Part shown: piece after piece, positions 8,781 to 16,750 of the stretch
Layout: each line of letters begins with the position of its first letter
How positions within the stretch are numbered: position 1 is the stretch's first letter
DNA from: Acidobacteriaceae bacterium
GTDB taxonomy: Bacteria; Acidobacteriota; Terriglobia; Terriglobales; Acidobacteriaceae
NCBI GenBank assembly: GCA_003131585.1
Contig: PKVW01000014.1
Location: forward strand, 18,074-82,073
Reading direction: 5' to 3'
Length of the DNA stretch: 64,000 nt
Notes under the pieces: generated by a model
The model's database searches: none
What the model saw: the letters and a program-made list of their open reading frames with translations, nothing else
Told to the model about the DNA's origin: nothing
Made by a program: the position numbers and the translations under genes

Positions 8781-9915
8781 GCAACTCGCGTGCCGCTGCC
8801 ACCACCGCATCACTCCCAATCGCCAACATCCCTTCATCCGCCTCCGCCCGCCGCGCATGCGAAGTAACACTCTCCGCACTCCGCAGCACGATGCTGCGCG
8901 TCCCATAAGGCCCGTTGCGCGCCGGATCAGTAGGCCCAAAAATCGCCACCACCGGAACTCGCAACGCCGCCGCCAAATGAAGCGGCCCCGTATCGCCGCC
9001 GATGAACAGCCGCGCGCGCCGCGTCAACGCAATCAACTCCGTGATGGTGCAACGCATGATGCTGCAACTCATCGCCTGCGCCGTCCCTCCGCTGGCGGCC
9101 TCCGCAGCGCGCACCAACTCCTCTTCGCCCGGACCATAGTTGAGAATCGAACGTAGCCCCTGATCCGCCAGCTTCCGCGCAACTTCGCCGTAGCACTGCG
9201 CTGGCCACCGCTTCGCGCCCCAGCCCGCGCCCGGATTCAGAATGGCGAATTCGCCGATACCCTGTTCCGTGAGGCGCTGTCCGATGTGCGCCTCAGCCTG
9301 CGGATCGCGAGGAAGATCTCCTGAAGGGTCGCAAGCAATCTGCGCTACCGATAGTTTCATCGGGCTCTGCACCACCAAGCGATCGGCAAGCGCTTCAGCA
9401 ACCGAAAGATTCTGTTCGACGACGTGCCTGCCATGCGCCACCGCCTTCCGCGTGTACCACAGGCTGGCCGGAGCCTCTCGCGGTTCGGCGGTGCCATACA
9501 CCACGCGAGCCCCCGACAACCGCCCCAGCACGGCCGACCGCAGCGCACCCTGCAAATCCACCGCCGCATCGTAGTGCGCGTCCCTAACATCGTTCCAAAC
9601 GGTGGCAATCCGCTGCAGGGTCGAAATCGAAAATGGAGATTTTCCCCAGGCCTTCAGGTTCACGGTGTGAACTTCATCGACCAGCGGCCGCAGCGCAGAC
9701 CGGTGGCCCCGCCGCGGAGATCCCGCCGCGCACAGCAGTTCGGCCCAGCGCTCTTCGATCAGCCAGCCGATGAACGCCTGCGGGAATGCTTCTCGCAGGG
9801 CATGAACCGCGGGCAGCGTGTGGATCACGTCCCCCATGGCGCTGAGCCGCACGATCAGCAGGTGTTCGATCTTTCTTGCGGAAGTAATATCAAGACTAGC
9901 CGGGTCGAAACTCAC
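8677..9915 (-). CDS. waaC: Glycosyltransferase family 9, heptosyltransferase I-like
   Basis: 412-aa GT9 enzyme expected to add heptose from ADP-heptose to the Kdo region of LPS on the cytoplasmic face. The N-terminus [20 protein letters not shown] and the following [12 protein letters not shown] resemble WaaC more than WaaF. The donor-binding half carries [13 protein letters not shown] and [19 protein letters not shown]. The start is GTG 9915, overlapping the upstream TGA (GTGA), so it is translationally coupled to hldC. The last ~30 residues ([20 protein letters not shown]...) come from a dispersed palindromic repeat rather than the GT9 fold, so the ancestral C-terminus was probably shorter. 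The symbol is by similarity of motifs and context. Confidence 0.85.
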   Translation of the reverse strand: MSFDPASLDITSARKIEHLLIVRLSAMGDVIHTLPAVHALREAFPQAFIGWLIEERWAELLCAAGSPRRGHRSALRPLVDEVHTVNLKAWGKSPFSISTLQRIATVWNDVRDAHYDAAVDLQGALRSAVLGRLSGARVVYGTAEPREAPASLWYTRKAVAHGRHVVEQNLSVAEALADRLVVQSPMKLSVAQIACDPSGDLPRDPQAEAHIGQRLTEQGIGEFAILNPGAGWGAKRWPAQCYGEVARKLADQGLRSILNYGPGEEELVRAAEAASGGTAQAMSCSIMRCTITELIALTRRARLFIGGDTGPLHLAAALRVPVVAIFGPTDPARNGPYGTRSIVLRSAESVTSHARRAEADEGMLAIGSDAVVAAARELLSGAPQGLKPASFKGLDGTAEAVPLPSAQRESGE

Positions 9916-10397
9916 GGCCGCCTCGGCCCCAGGCGCGAGCGAATAATTCCGCTGGTGGAATGATCCTTGGGATCGCCGACGATCGCGACGCGTCCGCCAT
10001 ATTCTGCAACCGCATCCCGCTCGGGGACGGACTCCGCAGTGTAGTCCGTACCCTTAGCTTGAATATCCGGGCGAATCTCGCGAATCAGAGCGCGGACATC
10101 GAGTTCGTCAAAAATGACGACGGCATCCACGTCGCCGAGCGCCGCGACAATTTCGGCGCGCTCCTCCGCCGGCATGATCGGACGGCCCTCGCCTTTAAGC
10201 TCGCGCACCGATTCGTCGGAATTGACGGCCACGACCAGCTTGCCGCCCAACTCTTTCGCGCCGCGCAGATAGCGCACGTGCCCCACATGCAGCAAATCGA
10301 AGCCGCCATTGGCCAGGACAATGCGCTCCCCGGCGCGCCGCCACTGCTCCACGCGCTCGCGAAGTTGCTGGCGCCCCAGAATCTTATCGTTGCTCAT
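9912..10397 (-). CDS. hldC: D-glycero-beta-D-manno-heptose 1-phosphate adenylyltransferase
   Basis: 161-aa nucleotidyltransferase (RfaE domain II type) that makes ADP-heptose from heptose-1-phosphate and ATP. The signature [20 protein letters not shown] contains the HVGH nucleotide-binding motif. The closing [14 protein letters not shown] matches the conserved STS motif. Start ATG 10397 was preferred over TTG 10403, two codons earlier. The kinase partner is a separate gene immediately upstream, so the two halves of the fused E. coli HldE are split here. It overlaps the next gene by four bases. Confidence 0.93.
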   Translation of the reverse strand: MSNDKILGRQQLRERVEQWRRAGERIVLANGGFDLLHVGHVRYLRGAKELGGKLVVAVNSDESVRELKGEGRPIMPAEERAEIVAALGDVDAVVIFDELDVRALIREIRPDIQAKGTDYTAESVPERDAVAEYGGRVAIVGDPKDHSTSGIIRSRLGPRRP

Positions 10398-10441
10398 CTT
10401 CAATATTTCCAGCTACCGTTGTCGATCTTGTCTTCTTCAGG

Positions 10442-11482
10442 TCAGTGAGCTCTGGTCGAGGGCGGAGCCTGGTCGAGCGCGCGCAACAGTTCCTCACGAG
10501 AAACCGTTGCCGTGCCGCGCTTCATGACTACAATTCCGCCCGCGTAGTTGGCCAACTGCGCCGCCTCTTCCGTGCTGGCTCCGGCGGCCAGCGCGGCGCT
10601 GAACGCCGCAATCACGGTATCGCCCGCGCCGGTCACATCGGCGACTTCGTCTGAACCAAAAATCGGAATATCGACCGGCTCCCGTCCCTGATCGAAGGCG
10701 ACCATGCCGTCGCAGCCCCGCGTGATGATCAGCGACTGCAGATTCATCCGTTCCATGATTTGTCGGCCGGCCTGGGCTAGCTTCTCCCAGTCCTGGCCAA
10801 TGCGAACGCCCAGCGCCGCTTCCACCTCGGGCTCATTCGGAGTGGCTGCGGTGGCGCCAGAATACTCCAGCAGGCGGTACCGCGAATCCAGGATCAAGGG
10901 CACAAGCGGAACTCTTCGCCGTCCCGCTTGGCGCAAGGCGTTCACGATCGCCGGACTCGCCGATCCATAACCGTAGTCGGAAACCAGCACCGCATCCGAG
11001 GCGCGCAGATATTCCCGCGCCGCCAGGAACAACTCGCGAGTCAGGTGCCGGTTGGGAGGATTCTCGGGTTCTCGATCCACGCGCACCACCTGCTGCCGTG
11101 CATTGTGCGTCATGCCGGCGAGAATGCGCGTTTTTGTGACCGTCGTGTAAGTCTTGTCCTTCAACACTCCGCTGGTCGGAATGCGTTTGTGACGAAAGAA
11201 TTTCAGCAGCATTCGTCCCGGCTCGTCGTCGCCGAGGGCGCCGACCGGCAGCACGTTCACTCCCAGTTCGGCCAGATTGTTCACCGCGTTGGCGCCGCCA
11301 CCGGGCACGACGGTGCGTTCGCGATGCTTCAGGATGAGCACTGGAGCCTCGCGCGATACCCGCGAGATTTCTCCAAACACGAATTCATCGGCCACCAGAT
11401 CCCCCAGCACCGTAATGGTGACCTTGGGGAACGCTTCAATAATCTTCCGCAGCCGGTCGACTTCTTTCAAATGTTTCGTCAT
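10442..11482 (-). CDS. hldA: D-glycero-beta-D-manno-heptose-7-phosphate kinase
   Basis: 346-aa PfkB-family kinase (RfaE domain I type), catalysing the 1-phosphorylation step that precedes adenylylation by the adjacent HldC. PfkB landmarks are present: VLGDLVADEFVFGEISRVSR, the substrate loop VVPGGGANAVNNLAELG, and the C-terminal anion hole and catalytic Asp motif DVTGAGDTVIAAF. It lies 44 bases upstream of hldC on the same strand. A 178-base gap holding a dispersed repeat separates it from lpxK, so it may have its own promoter. A ribosome site is not obvious. Confidence 0.93.
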   Translation of the reverse strand: MTKHLKEVDRLRKIIEAFPKVTITVLGDLVADEFVFGEISRVSREAPVLILKHRERTVVPGGGANAVNNLAELGVNVLPVGALGDDEPGRMLLKFFRHKRIPTSGVLKDKTYTTVTKTRILAGMTHNARQQVVRVDREPENPPNRHLTRELFLAAREYLRASDAVLVSDYGYGSASPAIVNALRQAGRRRVPLVPLILDSRYRLLEYSGATAATPNEPEVEAALGVRIGQDWEKLAQAGRQIMERMNLQSLIITRGCDGMVAFDQGREPVDIPIFGSDEVADVTGAGDTVIAAFSAALAAGASTEEAAQLANYAGGIVVMKRGTATVSREELLRALDQAPPSTRAH

Positions 11483-11489
11483 CGGATTT

Positions 11490-11632
11490 TCTTGTTATTC
11501 CGACCAAGCGTTCTTTGCGCGGTAAGGAATCTGGGCGAGCCGTGCGAGGTTGCCTGCCCTCAGCAAGCGCAGCGCGCCGAAGGGTCGCGTTCTTTGCGAC
11601 ACAATAATCGCGTGTTTGGCTCGCTTCCGCTT
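11490..11632. repeat. Dispersed ~140-bp repeat, copy 1
   Basis: Most of the lpxK-hldA gap is a repeat that reappears in reverse complement at 63866-64000. Shared blocks in the same order include GCGAGCCAAAC...CGC, GCAAAGAACGCGACCC, TTGCT-AGGGCAGGC and CCGCGCAAAGAACGCTTG. It lies between genes and no protein is predicted from it. Confidence 0.8.
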
Positions 11633-11660
11633 CCCGCCAGTTGCCATCTGGGGCATTTTC

Positions 11661-12605
11661 TCACGAGCGGCGGCGGCGATCCTCGATCACGCGCAGCATG
11701 GTATCCACAGCGTTAGCTGCGTCAGCCAGCTCCATCTTGACGGGGACGACCGCCAGCGGCGCCAGCGCGGCAAGATACCCGCCCAGGTTGACCGCATCTT
11801 TCTCGGTGGTAACGAAGCCGCCGGCCTCACTGCGCTGCTGGAGTTGCAGCAAGTCGCGGACGTCTTTTTCGGTGTAGCCATGATGATCGCGGAAGAATGC
11901 CTCGGCGATGGGATCGATGCCCGCGGCCCGCAACTGCAGCAGGAAGTTCTGCGGCCGCGCAATGCCGCAGAACACGACAGGTCGAGGCGGAACGTTCTGC
12001 GTAACAATCCCCCGCCGCACACGCCAGACCGTCTTGCCCGCGAGCGGGAACGATTCCGGCGAAGCGCCGCTGGCCAGCACCACGGCATCGGCTCGCTGCA
12101 AGGAACGCAAAGGCTCCCGCAGCCGTCCTGAGGGAAGCAAACGATCGCGCGCATCATCCGGAGTCACCAGGACGATATCGAAATCGCGGGCTAATGCGCG
12201 GTGTTGAAACCCATCATCCAGCAAATGAATCTGCGGACCGAATCGCGACTCGGCGAAGCGGCCAGCCTCATAGCGATCTTCGCCGACGACTACCGGCGCT
12301 TGCAGCCGCCTGGCGATCAGCAGAGGCTCGTCGCCGAAATCCCGCGGCAGCCCGCCGGGATCGACCACTAGCATCCCGCGAGTGCCACGCCCGTAGCCGC
12401 GCGAAAGCACATCGAAGCGGATTCCGCGCGCCTTCAGCAACTCGCCCAACAGAATCACGAACGGAGTTTTCCCCGAGCCTCCGGCCGAAAGATTTCCCAC
12501 GCTTATCACTGGCCCTTGCAGCGGGCGCGAGCGTGACCAGCGACGATCGTAGAGTGCGTTGCGCGCCTCGACCACGCCGCCGTAGATGGCTGATAGGGGA
12601 TTCAA
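11661..12605 (-). CDS. lpxK: Tetraacyldisaccharide 4'-kinase
   Basis: 314-aa inner-membrane-associated kinase that phosphorylates the 4' position of the lipid A disaccharide. The P-loop VGNLSAGGSGKTPF, followed by LSRGYGRGTRG and LLDDGFQHRALARDFDIVL, are diagnostic. The start is TTG 12605, which overlaps the waaA TGA (TTGA). The product then begins NPLSAIYGGVVEARNALYD, matching the family N-terminus. The frame is open for a further 131 codons upstream, but that part is only the waaA gene read in another frame. It is coupled to waaA. Confidence 0.92.
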   Translation of the reverse strand: MNPLSAIYGGVVEARNALYDRRWSRSRPLQGPVISVGNLSAGGSGKTPFVILLGELLKARGIRFDVLSRGYGRGTRGMLVVDPGGLPRDFGDEPLLIARRLQAPVVVGEDRYEAGRFAESRFGPQIHLLDDGFQHRALARDFDIVLVTPDDARDRLLPSGRLREPLRSLQRADAVVLASGASPESFPLAGKTVWRVRRGIVTQNVPPRPVVFCGIARPQNFLLQLRAAGIDPIAEAFFRDHHGYTEKDVRDLLQLQQRSEAGGFVTTEKDAVNLGGYLAALAPLAVVPVKMELADAANAVDTMLRVIEDRRRRS

Positions 12606-13903
12606 GTTCGTGGCTCCGTCAGCAACTTCTGCAGTTCGTCGGCCGTCCGCGCAGTCGCTCCAGTCTGGGATCGCATGGTTTCGGCGGCGCGCTGTCCCAA
12701 TGCTCTTCGTTCCATATCGTTGGCCAGCAATTCCAGCAATACCAGCGGCAACTCCGCCGGGCCAACAATCCGCACCGCGTCCCGGCTTTGGAACAGGCTC
12801 ACGATGTCGCGGAAGTTTTCCGTGTGATTGCCCACCACAGTGGCCACACCATACTGCGCCGGTTCGATGATGTTGTGGCCGCCGCGCGGAACCAGGCTTC
12901 CGCCCACAAAGGCGATGTCGGCGAGCGCATACAGCGCCGCTAACTCTCCGATTGTATCCAGCAGAAGCACGCCGCCGGTCAAAGGTTCGCTGTGCCAAAC
13001 AGATCGCTTGCGGAAGCGAATCGACATATGATCGAGCAGCGCGGCCACGGCGGGGAAGCGCTCCGGGTGCCGGGGCGCAAGAATCATCACCGCTCGCGGA
13101 TGCTGCACCAGCAAGTTTTCAAACGCCTTCAGCAGCAGCGGCTCTTCTCCATCGACGGTGCTGCCGCACACCAACACCGGTCCCGCGCCGCTTGCCGCGA
13201 TCGACTTCCGCAGACTTTCGACAATCGCAGGCGGTGCGGGCGCTGGAATGTCGAACTTCATATTCCCGGTAACGCGCACGCGTTCCGCGCTGGCGCCGAT
13301 ATCTTGCAGCCGTTCGGCGTCTTCCTGCGTCTGCGCCAGGAACAGGTCCACGTTGACCAGCACTCTTCGCAGCAATCCGCGGAATCGCCGGTAACTCGGC
13401 CAGGAGCGGTCCGAGATGCGGGCATTCACCACCGCAATCCGCGCGCCGCTGGCATGCGTCAGCCGCATGAAGTTTGGCCAGAACTCTGTCTCCGCAATCA
13501 CCACCATTTGCGGACGTAGCGCCTGCAGGTACGGACGGATCGCGAAGGCGAAGTCCATGGGGAAATAGAACACGTTCTCCTCGCCAAAGCGCTTGCGCGC
13601 GAGCGCCTGGCCAGTATCGGTTGTCGTTGAAACGAAGATCCTATGCTGCGGAAAGCGGCGCTGAAGTTCCTCCAATAAACCCGCGACCGTCACGACCTCG
13701 CCGACGGAAACCGCGTGCACCCAGATCACCGGCTCTCGTTTCCCTGGCAACTGAAGGCGCGAAGGAAGCCAACCCAGCCTCTCCGCCAAGCCCGTGCGGT
13801 ACTTGCCGTGGCGCGCCATCTGGAAGAGCCAGTAAGGCAGGCTCGCCAACATCCCCACGCCCAACGCCACGCTGTAAAAGAAGCTGTAGAGAGAAGAGAT
13901 CAA
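12602..13903 (-). CDS. waaA: 3-deoxy-D-manno-octulosonic acid transferase
   Basis: 433-aa GT30 enzyme that transfers Kdo to lipid A precursor. A membrane anchor at residues 1-30 leads to the family sequence YRTGLAERLGW and VIWVHAVSVGEV. IFVSTTTDTGQ and IAETEFWPNFM follow, then LVCGSTVDGEE and the C-terminal VGGSLVPRGGHNIIEPAQYG, where the conserved Gly/His/Glu residues bind CMP-Kdo. The start is TTG 13903, chosen because the hydrophobic N-terminus aligns with the family; the ribosome site is weak. It is the first gene of the LPS block. Confidence 0.93.
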   Translation of the reverse strand: MISSLYSFFYSVALGVGMLASLPYWLFQMARHGKYRTGLAERLGWLPSRLQLPGKREPVIWVHAVSVGEVVTVAGLLEELQRRFPQHRIFVSTTTDTGQALARKRFGEENVFYFPMDFAFAIRPYLQALRPQMVVIAETEFWPNFMRLTHASGARIAVVNARISDRSWPSYRRFRGLLRRVLVNVDLFLAQTQEDAERLQDIGASAERVRVTGNMKFDIPAPAPPAIVESLRKSIAASGAGPVLVCGSTVDGEEPLLLKAFENLLVQHPRAVMILAPRHPERFPAVAALLDHMSIRFRKRSVWHSEPLTGGVLLLDTIGELAALYALADIAFVGGSLVPRGGHNIIEPAQYGVATVVGNHTENFRDIVSLFQSRDAVRIVGPAELPLVLLELLANDMERRALGQRAAETMRSQTGATARTADELQKLLTEPRT

Positions 13904-14216
13904 GCTCAGCCATTCTATAGGGTGTGTCGCAAATCAAGTTTGAAAGGGCACGGGTTCCAGCCGCTCCGCTAGCGGCGAATAAGAGTGCGGCCTGCCCCCA
14001 CTCATGGCAAGGCACTTATTGCAGCGCTGGCAGCACTGCGCCACCCAAAATCAAAATTTGGTGCCGCACTCTTCCCTGTTTGGGAGGGATAACGGTCCTG
14101 GCTTGATAATTGTTCGACGGATCACATCCCCTCTGCGGTCGAGGAGGATACAGTCAGTCTGGGGATCCCTTGTGCTTTCTGGACGTGCGCTTTTTGGTCG
14201 AACCTTTTCGGGTCGC
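13904..14216. other. Divergent intergenic region with an inverted repeat
   Basis: Lies between waaA and yraN. It holds an 11-bp inverted repeat AAGAGTGCGGC (13981-13991) / GCCGCACTCTT (14063-14073) with a ~70-base loop, and a GGGCACGG...GCTAGCGGC palindromic patch near 13947-13976. No gene was found. The plus-strand frame that reads through this region into yraN has no supporting start. Confidence 0.5.
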
Positions 14217-14669
14217 ATGTTTTCCGGTCGCGCCACCAGGGCGGTGCTTCGGGTTTTGGATTGGCTGGCGGAACATACGCTGCCGGCCGAGAAGACGGCG
14301 GCGCATCATCGCATCGGGCGGCGGGGAGAAGAAGCGGCCTACTTCCATCTGAGGACGCTGGGCTACACGATGGTGGCACGGAACTTTCGCTCGCGGCGTT
14401 GCCGGGGAGAGATTGACCTAATCGGATGGGAAGACGATATTCTTTGCTTCGTCGAGGTTAAGACGCGGAGCACGCGCGATGTGAAGCCCGGGGAAGCGGC
14501 GGTGGACCGGCACAAGCGGCGTGAAGTGGCAGCGGTGGTGCGGGAGTACCTGCGGCGGCTTCCACCTTCGTGCCAGTGGCGATTCGATGTGGTCAGCGTA
14601 TACTATGGGCAGTCGAAAGCCAGCCAGCCGCAGATCGAAGTGTTTCGTAATTCCTCCCTGACGGCTTAG
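14217..14669 (+). CDS. yraN: YraN/UPF0102 family endonuclease-like protein
   Basis: 150-aa protein with the YraN core: RIGRRGEEAAYFHLRTLGY, then the restriction-endonuclease-like motif GEIDLIGWEDDILCFVEVKTR (Asp, Glu-x-Lys). Its cellular role is not settled; Holliday-junction-resolvase-like folds have been proposed for the family. The ATG at 14217 is the most reasonable start. In-frame upstream codons encode a short repetitive SGR/FGR series (near 14175-14235) and are not conserved family sequence. It is followed 40 bases later by galT on the same strand. Confidence 0.82.
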   Translation: MFSGRATRAVLRVLDWLAEHTLPAEKTAAHHRIGRRGEEAAYFHLRTLGYTMVARNFRSRRCRGEIDLIGWEDDILCFVEVKTRSTRDVKPGEAAVDRHKRREVAAVVREYLRRLPPSCQWRFDVVSVYYGQSKASQPQIEVFRNSSLTA

Positions 14670-14709
14670 AATAAAAGATTCATCTATCCTAATCAATGAG
14701 GTTTGGTGC

Positions 14710-15750
14710 GTGCCTGAGCTGAGAAAAGATCCTATTGTTGGCCGCTGGGTGATTATCTCCACGGACCGGGCGAAGCGTCCCACCGATTTTGCGCGGGAAA
14801 ACGTGAAACTAAAGGGTGGCTTCTGTCCCTTTTGCTACGGGAACGAGGGCAAGACTCCGCCGGAGATCCAGGCCTACCGCCCAGGATCGAATGGCGGACC
14901 GGAGTCGCAGCGGGATACGCCGGGATGGACGGTGCGCGTGGTGCCCAACAAGTTTCCGGCGTTGGGGATTGAAGGTACGCTGAACCGCCAGGCCGATGGC
15001 ATGTTCGACCGGATGAACGGCATTGGCGCGCACGAAGTGATTATCGAGACGCCGGACCACACTGCGAGCCTGGCGACGCTGCCTCCGAAGCGGATTGAAG
15101 ACGTGCTGTGGACGTTCCGGGACCGCATCCTCGATCTGAAGAAAGATCGGCGGTTCAAGTACATCCTGCTGTTTAAGAACCACGGCGAGGCGGCGGGAGC
15201 GTCGCTGGAGCATGCGCACTCGCAACTGATCGCGCTGCCGATTCTGCCGATCAACGTAACCCAGGAACTGGAGGGTGCGAAGCAGTACTTCCTGTATAAG
15301 GAGCGCTGCGTTTTCTGCGACATCATCCGGCAGGAGACGGAAAACGGAAGCCGCGTGGTTGCCGAGAACGAGAACTTCCTGACGATTGCGCCCTACGCGC
15401 CGCGCTTCCCGTTCGAGACCTGGATTCTGCCCAAACAGCATGAGTCGGCGTTCGAGAACTCGTCGTCGCACATGTTTGAGAACCTGGCGAAGGCGCTGAA
15501 GAATCTGCTGATCAAAGCCGACCGCGTGCTGGACAATCCGCCCTACAATTTGGTGATCCACACTTCGCCGGCGCAGGATCCGACCAATGATCACTATCAC
15601 TGGCACATGGAGTTCATGCCGAAGCTGACCAAGACGGCCGGATTCGAGTGGGGCACGGGTTTCTACATTAATCCCACGCCGCCGGAAGAAGCGGCGAAGT
15701 TTCTGCGGGAAGCCAGCGTGGAAGAGCTGGCGCCGGTGACGGTAGGGTAG
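14710..15750 (+). CDS. galT: Galactose-1-phosphate uridylyltransferase
   Basis: 346-aa Leloir-pathway enzyme exchanging UMP between UDP-glucose and galactose-1-phosphate. The zinc-site CPFCYGNE and CVFCDI pairs are visible. The active-site motif is EHAHSQLIALP, carrying HAHSQ in place of the usual HPHxQ. The second HIT-like half ends with HYHWHMEFMP. The start is GTG 14710 with GAGGT upstream. The usual galK/galE neighbours are absent. A bidirectional hairpin follows. Confidence 0.93.
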   Translation: MPELRKDPIVGRWVIISTDRAKRPTDFARENVKLKGGFCPFCYGNEGKTPPEIQAYRPGSNGGPESQRDTPGWTVRVVPNKFPALGIEGTLNRQADGMFDRMNGIGAHEVIIETPDHTASLATLPPKRIEDVLWTFRDRILDLKKDRRFKYILLFKNHGEAAGASLEHAHSQLIALPILPINVTQELEGAKQYFLYKERCVFCDIIRQETENGSRVVAENENFLTIAPYAPRFPFETWILPKQHESAFENSSSHMFENLAKALKNLLIKADRVLDNPPYNLVIHTSPAQDPTNDHYHWHMEFMPKLTKTAGFEWGTGFYINPTPPEEAAKFLREASVEELAPVTVG

Positions 15751-15797
15751 GAGGATCGGGCATTTAGTCGAGAAGGCGAGTTTAGGCAAAAATAAAG

Positions 15798-15823
15798 AGG
15801 GCACGGGCTGAGCGCCGTGCCCT
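15798..15823 (+). terminator. Hairpin terminator after galT
   Basis: Stem AGGGCACGG / CCGTGCCCT with an 8-base loop, followed by TTGCCGTT and preceded by AAAAATAAAG. It lies between the convergent galT and iscX genes. The stem resembles the GGCACGG palindromes elsewhere in the window. Confidence 0.6.
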
Positions 15824-15880
15824 TTGCCGTTGGACGAAGAGAAGTGTAATGGCGGAGGAGCGGATCGCGGATATTCTCGC

Positions 15881-16102
15881 TTATCCCTGGGTGCGGTCCT
15901 GGACTTCCTCGTGCCACGCCATTTGGATGGCCTCGAGCTTGCCTTCGTTGGAGGCTGTTGGATCGCCGTGGAAATCGGGCAGTCCGGTCACGTAGCGGTG
16001 AAGATCAGTGAAACGGACGGTGAGCGGATCGATCTCGGGATGGGTTTCGGACAGCAGAATGCCGATGTCTTCGGCGTCGTCCCAAGTGAGAGATTTGGGC
16101 AT
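15881..16102 (-). CDS. iscX: Fe-S assembly protein IscX
   Basis: 73-aa acidic IscX/YfhJ. The conserved start SLTWDDAEDIGILLSETHPE, the DPLTVRFTDLHRYV block and the FHGDPTASNEGKLEAIQMAW end cover the whole family length. It binds IscS and is a candidate iron donor or regulator of cluster assembly. GAGGAT precedes the ATG. It is the last gene of the isc operon, separated from fdx by a long inverted repeat. Confidence 0.95.
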   Translation of the reverse strand: MPKSLTWDDAEDIGILLSETHPEIDPLTVRFTDLHRYVTGLPDFHGDPTASNEGKLEAIQMAWHEEVQDRTQG

Positions 16103-16129
16103 AGGGAATCCTCAAATGCAAAGTTGAAG

Positions 16130-16232
16130 TTTCAAGGTTTCAGAGTTTCAAGGTTTCAAAACCTGCAACACTTAGTTTGTGAGGCCGAGATGCTGTAGTT
16201 TCTTGAAACTTTGAAACCCTGAAACTTTGAAA
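16130..16232. repeat. Long inverted repeat of GAAACTTT/AAGGTTTC words
   Basis: Left arm 16130-16164 and right arm 16198-16232 pair over roughly 35 bp, with a few mismatches. Both arms are made of reiterated TTTCAA(G/A)GTTTCA words. It fills the fdx-iscX gap and could form a large hairpin in the isc transcript. Confidence 0.8.
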
Positions 16233-16239
16233 CCTGTTT

Positions 16240-16656
16240 CTAATGATGCTCTTCCGAAATGTAATTGCGGTTCCAGGCTGGGATCTCGACGACTACCTTA
16301 CCCGGCTTCGCGATCTGCACCTGGCAGCCGAGACGCGAGTTTAACTGCAAGTCGGCGGCCATGTCGAGGCGGTCGGCTTCGTCGTCATCCATCGGCGAAA
16401 GATTCTCGGCTCCCTCTTTGATCCAGACATGGCACGTAGTGCAAGCGCAATTGCCACCGCAGGCATGGTCGAGCGTGACTCCATAGTTGAGCGCGATGTC
16501 GAGGATCGACTCTTCCTTGCCATGATCTTCGTAAGGCAGCTTGCCGTGCTCAAATTGCACGGTCTTGCCCTCGGGCAGAAAGGTGATCTGCACCGTGTTT
16601 TCGCCGGGAGCTTCTTCCGTGACTGTGCCGGCGCCTTGTGTTTTTTCTTCAGACAT
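16240..16656 (-). CDS. fdx: 2Fe-2S ferredoxin, isc type
   Basis: 138-aa adrenodoxin-type ferredoxin supplying electrons to IscU cluster assembly. The cluster ligands are CGGNCACTTC (C-x5-C-x2-C) plus the distant Cys in RLGCQVQI. DDDEADRLDMA is the acidic partner-binding helix. An N-terminal acidic/Thr extension of ~20 residues is unlike E. coli Fdx. ATG 16656 was chosen over an earlier ATG (16680) because the upstream codons are repeat-derived. It lies between hscA and iscX. Confidence 0.92.
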   Translation of the reverse strand: MSEEKTQGAGTVTEEAPGENTVQITFLPEGKTVQFEHGKLPYEDHGKEESILDIALNYGVTLDHACGGNCACTTCHVWIKEGAENLSPMDDDEADRLDMAADLQLNSRLGCQVQIAKPGKVVVEIPAWNRNYISEEHH

Positions 16657-16675
16657 ATCTTGCTCCAGAAAGTCT

Positions 16676-16750
16676 AGCAATTGGCAGTTGGCAATTAGTG
16701 CTCAGCCGCTAGTTGTTGTGTTCTGGCCAACTGCTAATTGCTAACTGCTC
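16676..16750. repeat. Imperfect inverted repeat of TTGCTAA/GCAATT words
   Basis: Arms near 16676-16698 and 16726-16749 are built from GCAATTGGCAGTTGGCAATT-like words and their complements. It occupies the hscA-fdx gap. The same words recur at 41511-41610. Confidence 0.65.

Noticed and set aside
11550..12131. Plus-strand 193-codon frame across lpxK
   Set aside because: Composed of repeat-derived and opposite-strand sequence; the same PALSKRS-type reading occurs in the repeat copy at the right edge, so it is repeat-encoded.
11661..12998. 445-aa version of lpxK
   Set aside because: The first 131 residues are Arg/Gly-rich nonsense from the waaA gene in another frame; the LpxK family begins at TTG 12605.
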